Positions 58,918 through 64,000 of a DNA stretch of 64,000 bases are shown piece by piece (the first letter of the stretch is position 1; the number at the start of each line of letters is the position of its first letter). The stretch comes from Isosphaera sp. (GTDB lineage Bacteria > Planctomycetota > Planctomycetia > Gemmatales > Gemmataceae). Made by a program: the position numbers and the translations under genes. The DNA lies in assembly GCA_013822345.1 (NCBI GenBank), contig PNKH01000007.1, positions 1 to 64,000 on the forward strand, written 5' to 3'. The notes under the pieces are model-generated. The model ran no database searches and was not told the DNA's origin. It saw nothing but the letters and a program-made list of their open reading frames with translations.

Positions 58918-59160
58918 TCACTTCGCCAGGGCCTTCGCCTGGTCCTCGGTCACCTGCGTGAACGGGACGCCGAGCTGGGTGCTGATCCAGCTCTGGATCG
59001 CCGGGGTGTACGGGAACTGGCCGGCCCTGATGAGGCCGGCCATCCGGGCGTCGCGGCTGGCCCGTTCCTTGCGCTTCAGGTGGCCGTTCTTCGTGCGGGA
59101 GATCGCGCCGTTGTCCCGGATCCGGTCGTACCGGACGCGGGTGGACATGCGGTCGGCCAT
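58918..59160 (-). CDS. Small basic protein (hypothetical, 80 aa)
   Basis: 80 residues from ATG 59160 (MADRMSTRVRYDRIRDNGAI). Strongly basic in the middle (SRTKNGHLKRKERASRDARM), then FPYTPAIQSWISTQLGVPFT and an Ala-rich end. No signal peptide. The composition suggests nucleic-acid or ribosome association, but the family is not recognised and this is only a guess. Codon use is slightly less GC-rich at third positions than in the neighbours. Confidence 0.6.
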   Translation of the reverse strand: MADRMSTRVRYDRIRDNGAISRTKNGHLKRKERASRDARMAGLIRAGQFPYTPAIQSWISTQLGVPFTQVTEDQAKALAK

Positions 59161-59245
59161 CGTCGGGACTCCGTGCTCGCCGGGGGCGGGTGTTTCAAGA
59201 CCTATCAGGATACGCGGCCGCACGGCGAACGGGAAGGGTGCTCGG

Positions 59246-59270
59246 TCCGAGCCGGACGCGTGAGCGACGG
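59246..59270. repeat. Solo arm of a family D palindromic element
   Basis: The 25-nt stretch starting TCCGAGCCGGACGCGTGAGC matches the arm of the element at 41236-41304 with one change, but no complementary arm follows within the next 100 nt. It looks like a remnant that lost one arm, or a half-element. Confidence 0.7.
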
Positions 59271-59292
59271 CCCCCTCTCGGGGCGGGTGAGG

Positions 59293-59436
59293 TCACGCCG
59301 GGCAACAAAGCCACACCGGGTGCGACCCGACGACATCGCCGATCGACTCGTCCGACGGGGAGGCGATCACCCCGTACTCCGCACCGGGCGTCCGCCCGGC
59401 TAGGAGGGTGAAGTAGCGCTCGAACAACGGACCCAT
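59293..59436 (-). CDS. Possible small protein (47 aa)
   Basis: A 47-codon frame from ATG 59436: MGPLFERYFTLLAGRTPGAE, then YGVIASPSDESIGDVVGSHP and VWLCCPA. GAGGTCTCTC stands directly in front, a fair ribosome-binding site. The peptide is balanced in composition, unlike the Arg/Pro-rich shadow frames, which argues for a real or formerly real gene. It could be a fragment of a longer gene. Unrecognised. Confidence 0.35.
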   Translation of the reverse strand: MGPLFERYFTLLAGRTPGAEYGVIASPSDESIGDVVGSHPVWLCCPA

Positions 59437-59578
59437 GAGAGACCTCGGGACAGAACACGGCGACATCGCGCCGACGACGAGAACTCTATCCGGTGATTCA
59501 TGACAAGACAAGTGGGAAAAGTAATGATTGACTCCGTTTCTCGTAACTGACTACGAAGTGTGCCTTTGCGGAAGGGAA

Positions 59579-60643
59579 TCAGATGGTGTAGTCGGGTTCG
59601 AAGACCTTGGCGGCCTTCGGGGTGACGTGGACGAGGTCGTTCGGGCGGAGGGCCAGGTTCCGATACCGTTCGGGAGTCACGTCGACGGTGATCATCAGCC
59701 CGAAGTCCTCGGCCATAAGCCGGACCTTGACCACCGACCCGGCCGGGTTGACGTGCAGCACCTTGGCCAGGATGCAGTTGCTCCCGGCGGTGCGGGAGAT
59801 GTCCAGCTCGTGCGGGCGGACGTAGGCGTCGGCCCGGCCGTTCCCGTTCGCGGCCACGATCTTCGCCGGCACCTCGACCGTCCCGGTCTCGCCGAGCAGT
59901 GCCCGCCCGTTCTCGACCCGCACCGGCAGCTTGTTCACGTTCCCGAGGAAGTCCATCACGAACGCCGTCGCCGGGTGCTCGAACACCTGGATCGGGGTGC
60001 CGGCCTGCTCCACCCGCCCCTGGTTCATCACCACCACCCGGTCGGCCACCTCGAACGCCTCCTCCTGGTCGTGGGTGACGAAGATGGTGGTGACGTGGTA
60101 CTCGTCGTGGAACCGGCGGAGCCACGCCCGCAGCTCGCCCCGGACCTTCGCGTCCAGCGCCCCGAACGGCTCGTCCAGCAGCAGCACCTTCGGGTCCGGG
60201 GCCAGCGCACGGGCGAGCGCGATCCGCTGCCGCTGCCCGCCGGACAACTCCGCCGGGTAGTGGTCGGCCTTCTCCTCCAGCCGGACCAGGCGGAGCAACT
60301 CGGTCACCCGGGACCGGACCTTCGCCTCCGGGGCCTTCCGCACCCGCAGCCCGAACGCCACGTTCTCGAACACCGTCATGTGGCGGAACAGGGCGTAGTG
60401 CTGGAACACGAACCCGACGTTCCGGTCCCGGGCCGAGTGCCGGGTGATGTCGTCGTCCCGGAAGTGGACGGTGCCGGCGTCGGCGGTCTCCAGGCCGGCG
60501 ATGACGCGGAGCAGGGTGGTCTTCCCCGACCCGGACGGGCCGAGCAGGGCGACCAGTTCGCCGGCCGGGCACTCGACCGACACCCGGTCGAGGGCGACGA
60601 ACTCGCCGAACCGTTTCGACACGTTGCTGGCGGTGATGGACAT
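59579..60643 (-). CDS. cysA: Sulfate/thiosulfate-type ABC transporter ATP-binding protein
   Basis: 354 residues. The ATPase domain has Walker [10 protein letters not shown] at 35-43, Q-loop [20 protein letters not shown], signature [15 protein letters not shown] at 133 and Walker [17 protein letters not shown]. The C-terminal about 110 residues are a TOBE-type regulatory domain ([14 protein letters not shown] onward). Sequence is of the CysA subgroup ([20 protein letters not shown]), which energises sulfate or thiosulfate import. No permease or binding protein gene is nearby on either side, so it may serve a transporter encoded elsewhere. ATG at 60643, divergent from the formylglycine-generating enzyme gene. 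Confidence 0.88.
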   Translation of the reverse strand: MSITASNVSKRFGEFVALDRVSVECPAGELVALLGPSGSGKTTLLRVIAGLETADAGTVHFRDDDITRHSARDRNVGFVFQHYALFRHMTVFENVAFGLRVRKAPEAKVRSRVTELLRLVRLEEKADHYPAELSGGQRQRIALARALAPDPKVLLLDEPFGALDAKVRGELRAWLRRFHDEYHVTTIFVTHDQEEAFEVADRVVVMNQGRVEQAGTPIQVFEHPATAFVMDFLGNVNKLPVRVENGRALLGETGTVEVPAKIVAANGNGRADAYVRPHELDISRTAGSNCILAKVLHVNPAGSVVKVRLMAEDFGLMITVDVTPERYRNLALRPNDLVHVTPKAAKVFEPDYTI

Positions 60644-60688
60644 GGGGACGGGTATATCGGGTGTCGGGGGCGTCGGGTACCGGGGCGG

Positions 60689-60718
60689 TTGTCCTCCGCC
60701 GGGGGCACCGTTTATCAT
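60689..60718 (+). promoter_or_regulatory. Candidate promoter for the FGE gene
   Basis: TTGTCC and TATCAT are separated by 18 bases. The transcript would start near 60725, about 31 nt before the ATG at 60756. Confidence 0.45.
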
Positions 60719-60755
60719 GACTGGACTTCCCTCTGCAAACCCACCGGGCCGTCCG

Positions 60756-61886
60756 ATGTCGAAGAAGGTCGCGAAGCGGAACCTGGCCGTCCGTCCCGCC
60801 CCCGCCCCGGCACCGGTCCCCGCGCCGGCGGCCGGGGCGCGGCGGTTCCCGTGGAAGTGGCTCGTGTTGCTGCTCGTCGGGGTGGGGCTGGGGGCCGGGG
60901 TGGCGCTCCTGGTCCGCGGCGACAAGCCGCTCGGCCGGGCGCCGGACGGGATGGTGTGGATCCCGGGCGGCAAGTTCACGATGGGGACGACCGACCCGAA
61001 CCCGCGGTTCTACGACGCCCGGCTGGAGCACGAGGTGGAGGTCGCCGGGTTCTGGATGGACGAGACGGAGGTGACGAACGAGCAGTTCAAGCGGTTCGTG
61101 GACGCGACCGGGTACGTGACCGTGGCCGAGCAGGCGCCGACGCTGGAGCAGATCATGCCGAACCTCCGGCCGGGGGTGCCGCCGCCGGACCCGGACAAGC
61201 TGGTCCCCGGGTCGCTGGTCTTCACCCCGCCGGACGGGCCCGCCCCGTGGAACATGGAGGAGTACTGGTGGGAGTGGAAGCCGGGGGCGTGCTGGAAGCA
61301 CCCGGAGGGCCCGGGGAGCGACATCGCCGACCGGATGGACCACCCGGTCGTCCACGTCTGCTGGAAGGACGCGGACGCCTACTGCAAGTGGGCGGGGAAG
61401 CGGCTGCCGACCGAGGCGGAGTGGGAGCGGGCGGCGCGCGGCGGGCTGGCCGGGAAGGTGTACGCCTGGGGGGACGAGGCGCCGGACGCCGGCGGGACGT
61501 GGCGGTGCAACATCTGGCAGGGGGAGTTCCCGCACCGGAACAGCCTGGCCGACGGGTTCGTCCGGACCGCCCCGGTGAAGACCTACCCGCCGAACCCGTA
61601 CGGGCTGTACGAGGTGGCCGGGAACGTGTGGGAGTGGTGCGCCGACTGGTACCGGTCCGACTACTACGAGCGGAGCCCGACCCGGTCCCCGCCCGGCCCG
61701 GAGCAGAGCCACGACCGGGCCGCCCGGCCGCACGAGGACCCGTACGCCCCGAAGCGGGTGATGCGGGGCGGGTCGTTCCTGTGTAGTGACGGGTTCTGCG
61801 CCCGGTACAAGCCGTACGGCCGGGGCCGGGGCGACGTCGACACCGGCCAGTCACACGTCGGGTTCCGCTGTGCGAAGGACCGGTGA
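60756..61886 (+). CDS. Formylglycine-generating enzyme (sulfatase-modifying factor)
   Basis: 376 residues. A Pro-rich cytoplasmic tail and one membrane span (about 32-51, [19 protein letters not shown]) anchor an FGE domain outside. The domain shows [79 protein letters not shown] and GFRCAKDR. Both copper-binding catalytic cysteines of true FGEs are present as Cys343 and Cys348 in [15 protein letters not shown], five residues apart as in the human enzyme. It can therefore be expected to convert the active-site cysteine of sulfatases to formylglycine. No sulfatase gene lies in the window. Start ATG 60756 (MSKKVAKRN). Confidence 0.9.
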   Translation: MSKKVAKRNLAVRPAPAPAPVPAPAAGARRFPWKWLVLLLVGVGLGAGVALLVRGDKPLGRAPDGMVWIPGGKFTMGTTDPNPRFYDARLEHEVEVAGFWMDETEVTNEQFKRFVDATGYVTVAEQAPTLEQIMPNLRPGVPPPDPDKLVPGSLVFTPPDGPAPWNMEEYWWEWKPGACWKHPEGPGSDIADRMDHPVVHVCWKDADAYCKWAGKRLPTEAEWERAARGGLAGKVYAWGDEAPDAGGTWRCNIWQGEFPHRNSLADGFVRTAPVKTYPPNPYGLYEVAGNVWEWCADWYRSDYYERSPTRSPPGPEQSHDRAARPHEDPYAPKRVMRGGSFLCSDGFCARYKPYGRGRGDVDTGQSHVGFRCAKDR

Positions 61887-61890
61887 GGGT

Positions 61891-61938
61891 CGCCGCTTGC
61901 GGCGTTGCGCTCGGGGTGGCGCTACGCCGCAAGCGGCG
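61891..61938. repeat. Palindromic element, family C, between FGE gene and ribH
   Basis: 19-bp arms with one mismatch at 61891-61909 and 61920-61938 and a 10-nt loop. The left arm CGCCGCTTGCGGCGTTGCG differs by one base from the mnmG arm. It lies 4 nt after one stop codon and 6 nt before the other. Confidence 0.9.
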
Positions 61939-61944
61939 GACGCC

Positions 61945-62415
61945 CTAACCGGCGCCCGGCAGCTTCGCCAGCAGGTTCACCATCTCGACCGCCGTCACCG
62001 CCGCCTCCGCGCCCTTGTTCCCCGCCTTCCCCCCGGCCCGGTGGACCGCCTGCTCCAGCGTGTCGCACGTCAGCACCCCGAAGACGACCGGGACGCCCGC
62101 GTCCAGCCCGGCGGCGGCGATCCCGCTCGCGGCCGCCCCGGCCACGTGGTCGTAGTGGTCGGTGTCCCCGCGGATCACGCACCCCAGGCAGATCACCGCC
62201 GCGTACTTCCCGGACCGCCCGAGCCGGCGAGCGACCAGGGGGATCTCGTAAGACCCCGGGACGCGGACCAGGTCGACCCGGTCGTCCGCCACCCCGTGCC
62301 GGCGGAGGGCGTCGGCCGCCCCGGCGACGAGCTGGTCGACCACCACCCCGTTGAACCGGGCCGCGACCAGGACGAACCGGCCGGGCGGGGGGGAGAAGTC
62401 GCCTTCGTAGAGCAT
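61945..62415 (-). CDS. ribH: 6,7-dimethyl-8-ribityllumazine synthase
   Basis: 156 residues, cytosolic. The enzyme makes the riboflavin precursor lumazine from a ribityl-pyrimidine and a butanone phosphate and forms icosahedral or pentameric shells. Family blocks: [54 protein letters not shown] (catalytic His near 88) and [20 protein letters not shown] with NKGAEAA. The ATG at 62415 has GGAGGTGGCG directly upstream. It is divergent from marR. Other rib genes are not in the window. Confidence 0.95.
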   Translation of the reverse strand: MLYEGDFSPPPGRFVLVAARFNGVVVDQLVAGAADALRRHGVADDRVDLVRVPGSYEIPLVARRLGRSGKYAAVICLGCVIRGDTDHYDHVAGAAASGIAAAGLDAGVPVVFGVLTCDTLEQAVHRAGGKAGNKGAEAAVTAVEMVNLLAKLPGAG

Positions 62416-62470
62416 CGCCACCTCCGGGTGAACAGGTCCCCTCGTTCTAGGTCCCGCCGACGCCGGCGGC

Positions 62471-62500
62471 TTGACCCGGGCCGGTAGTTGCACCTACAAT
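62471..62500 (+). promoter_or_regulatory. Promoter of marR
   Basis: TTGACC and TACAAT are separated by 18 bases, a strong sigma70-type pair. The transcript would start near 62507, about 11 nt before the ATG. The -10 box is inside the proposed MarR operator. Confidence 0.7.
62487..62500. promoter_or_regulatory. Proposed MarR operator 1, over the marR -10 box
   Basis: GTTGCACCTACAAT fits the inverted pattern GTTG[CT]A-N2-TACAA found again upstream of the next gene. Its position over the -10 box predicts autorepression. Confidence 0.55.
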
Positions 62501-62517
62501 CAGCGGCGGGGTGACCG

Positions 62518-62952
62518 ATGCCGCGCGACCCGGTCCGCGAGATCGCCGAGGGGTGCGTCGCCGTCCGCATCCGGCTGCTGGCCCGGCTCGTCACGGCGCG
62601 GTGCGACGCCGGGCTGCGCGGGCACGGGGTCCGCGTCGCCCAGGTGAACATCCTCGTCGCCGCCGGCGCGATGGGGCCGGTCACCCCGACCGACCTGGCC
62701 GCCCGGCTGGTGATGGACAAGTCCACCCTGAGCCGGGACGTGGCGGCGCTGCTCCGCAAGGGGTGGCTGAAGAAGGTCGGCACCGACGACCAGCGGAGCC
62801 ACACGCTCGAACTGACGCCGGCGGGGCGCGGGAAGTTGGCGTCGCTGCTGCCGGTGTGGCGGAAGGCGCAGGCCGAGCTGCGCGAGGAGTTGGGCGGCGA
62901 GCACCTGGCGGGCGTGTTCGGGGCGGTGGACCGGGTCTGGGCGGGGGCGTGA
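62518..62952 (+). CDS. MarR-family transcriptional regulator
   Basis: 144 residues. A winged helix-turn-helix of the MarR type: VNILVAAGAMGPVTPTDLAA, RLVMDKSTLSRDVAALLRKG for the recognition helix, and the wing KKVGTDDQRSHTLELTPAGR. Flanking helices for dimerisation are present. MarR proteins usually repress neighbouring genes and are released by phenolics, oxidants or metals. Here two matching inverted repeats, over its own -10 box and before the adjacent gene for an Fe-S protein, strongly suggest both are targets. ATG at 62518; a GC-rich hairpin ends the gene. Confidence 0.9.
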   Translation: MPRDPVREIAEGCVAVRIRLLARLVTARCDAGLRGHGVRVAQVNILVAAGAMGPVTPTDLAARLVMDKSTLSRDVAALLRKGWLKKVGTDDQRSHTLELTPAGRGKLASLLPVWRKAQAELREELGGEHLAGVFGAVDRVWAGA

Positions 62953-62957
62953 CAGCC

Positions 62958-62981
62958 GACGGCGGCCCGCGGGCCGCCGTC
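62958..62981 (+). terminator. GC hairpin after marR
   Basis: GACGGCGGCCCG is followed at once by its complement CGGGCCGCCGTC, then TTCG. The palindrome begins 5 nt after the marR stop. The T-run is minimal, so termination may be partial and allow read-through into the Fe-S gene. It is shorter than and unrelated to the long palindromic families. Confidence 0.5.
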
Positions 62982-62995
62982 TTCGCGGCGCATTC

Positions 62996-63009
62996 GTTGT
63001 ATTTACAAC
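62996..63009. promoter_or_regulatory. Proposed MarR operator 2, before the Fe-S protein gene
   Basis: GTTGTATTTACAAC is an inverted repeat with 6-bp arms around two bases. It shares GTTG[CT]A-N2-TACAA with the site over the marR promoter and lies 17 nt before the ATG at 63027. Confidence 0.55.
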
Positions 63010-63026
63010 CACTCACGGGGCCGGAC

Positions 63027-64000
63027 ATGGCCGAGCTCGACGACCACCCCACGGTCCGCGCCGTCCGCTCGCGGTTCCCGCTGCCCGCCGCCGACGCGCC
63101 GGCCGCGCTCGACCCCGCGTGGCTGCGGCGACTCGCCCTCGACGCCGGGGCCGACGACGCGGGCGTGGTCTCGGTCGACCGCCCCGAACTCGCCGACCAG
63201 CGGGCCGACGTCCTCGCTGCCTTTCCGCACACCCGCTCGCTCCTCGCCTTCGTCGTCCGCATGAACCGCGACTCGGTCCGCAGCGTCGCCCGGTCCGTCT
63301 CGAACCTCGAGTTCCACGAGACCACCGACCACGCCAACGAGGTGGCCCGCGCGATCGTCCGCCGGCTCGGCGACGCGGGTGTTCCGGCGATGAACCCGCC
63401 GAGCGGGTTCCCGATGGAGATGCAGAACTTCCCCGGCAGGGTCTGGGTCGTGTCGCACAAGCCGGTCGCCGTCGCCGCGGGGCTCGGCCAGATGGGGATC
63501 CACCGGAACGTGATCCACCCGCGGTTCGGCAACTTCGTCATCCTCGGCACCGTCCTCGTCGGGGCGGACGTGGCCGCCGAGGGCCGGCCGATCGACTACA
63601 ACCCGTGCCTGTCGTGCAAGCTGTGCGTGGCCGCGTGCCCGGTCGGGGCGATCTCGACGGACGGCCACTTCGACCCGGCCGCGTGCCTGACCCATAACTA
63701 CCGCGAGTTCATGAGCGGGTTCACCGACTGGGTGGAGACGGTGGCCGAGAGTGGCACCGCGAAGGCGTACCGGCGAAAGGTGACGGACCCCGAGACCGCG
63801 TCGATGTGGCAGAGCCTGGCGTTCGGGCCGAATTACAAGGCGGCGTACTGCCTGGCGGTGTGCCCGGCCGGCGAGGAGGTGATCCCGCCGTTCCTCGGCG
63901 ACCGGGCCGGGTTCGTGACCGAGGTGGTGAGGCCGCTGCAGCAGAAGGCGGAGCCGGTGTACGTGGTGCCGGGCTCGGACGCCGAGGAGTACGCCGCGCG
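63027..64000 (+). CDS. 4Fe-4S protein related to epoxyqueuosine reductase (partial, runs off window)
   Basis: At least 324 residues, with no stop before the window edge. From ATG 63027 (MAELDDHPTVRAVRSRFPLP) the middle part has VWVVSHKPVAVAAGLGQMGI, then NVIHPRFGNFVILGTVLVGA, which is the cobalamin-binding-type layout shared by QueG and reductive dehalogenase relatives. Two iron-sulfur motifs follow: CLSCKLCVAACPVGAIS near 194 and YCLAVCPAGEEVIPP near 275. The QueG-specific recognition blocks are not clearly seen, so the substrate is uncertain. It is co-directional with marR and preceded by a candidate MarR site, so it is probably an inducible redox enzyme. Confidence 0.75.
   Translation, partial: MAELDDHPTVRAVRSRFPLPAADAPAALDPAWLRRLALDAGADDAGVVSVDRPELADQRADVLAAFPHTRSLLAFVVRMNRDSVRSVARSVSNLEFHETTDHANEVARAIVRRLGDAGVPAMNPPSGFPMEMQNFPGRVWVVSHKPVAVAAGLGQMGIHRNVIHPRFGNFVILGTVLVGADVAAEGRPIDYNPCLSCKLCVAACPVGAISTDGHFDPAACLTHNYREFMSGFTDWVETVAESGTAKAYRRKVTDPETASMWQSLAFGPNYKAAYCLAVCPAGEEVIPPFLGDRAGFVTEVVRPLQQKAEPVYVVPGSDAEEYAA

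Larger units (their letters stand above)
59161..59578. other. 418-nt stretch with few features
   Basis: It contains the solo family D arm at 59246-59270 and the possible 47-codon gene at 59293-59436. From about 59470 to 59578 the base composition turns noticeably AT-richer, including GTGGGAAAAGTAATGATTGA, just beyond the cysA stop codon. No promoter or RNA is evident. Confidence 0.5.

Overview
The window looks like part of the chromosome of a Gemmataceae-type planctomycete. Base composition is very GC-rich (about 70% by eye) and codon third positions are nearly all G or C. The gene content is typical of that group: DUF1559 proteins with prepilin-like N-termini, a Tat-exported DUF1501 protein, a DUF1549/DUF1553 protein with a CxxCH motif, DUF1573, PQQ-type beta-propellers, leucine-rich repeats, several Ser/Thr kinases, an ECF sigma/anti-sigma pair and a giant tandem-fused UvrA. 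The genus cannot be told from the sequence alone. No phage, IS transposase, CRISPR array or rRNA operon was seen.

Layout. 1-6998 (minus): a run of two receptor-type Ser/Thr kinases, each followed by a small Ig-like protein, ending in a phosphohexomutase. 7106-12694 (plus): mnmG, a DNA-binding response regulator, an HDOD-histidine kinase, comF. 12869-22095 (plus): DUF1573 protein, LRR protein, pyruvate carboxylase, NHL propeller, a large esterase-like secreted protein. 22188-29201 (minus): 2337-residue UvrA, divergent from a GntR regulator. 30064-33227: DUF1559/lipoprotein cluster. 33430-35316: ECF sigma factor and anti-sigma. 35494-42281: VIT/VWA protein, Tat-exported sugar isomerase-like protein, ferredoxin-NADP reductase, soluble kinase, accA. 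42347-48214: tRNA-Glu and hisF (divergent), pilT, PQQ propeller, ffh, small secreted protein. 48289-58324: DUF1501, Gfo/Idh-like, PQQ propeller, LRR, deoC, a frameshifted SH3-like gene, DUF1549/1553. 58513-64000: small proteins, cysA-like ATPase, formylglycine-generating enzyme, ribH, marR, and a 4Fe-4S protein cut by the window end.

The most striking signal is not a gene. Twenty-eight long, near-perfect palindromes (arms 14-61 bp) are scattered through the window, about one per 2.3 kb. Many fall into shared-sequence families (called A-G here). Twenty-one lie between genes, nineteen of them starting within about 35 nt of a stop codon. Seven sit inside coding regions, mostly housekeeping genes (mnmG, pyruvate carboxylase, uvrA three times, hisF, and the SH3-like gene), where they are read in frame as extra peptide. 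Within a family the two arms of a copy change together. One copy has terminal inverted repeats and an 8-bp target-site-like duplication, one family keeps a conserved asymmetry that gives it an orientation, and there is at least one solo arm. I read this as a resident system of palindromic mobile or self-propagating elements, comparable in behaviour to Rickettsia palindromic elements or REP/BIME sequences, but I do not recognise the families.
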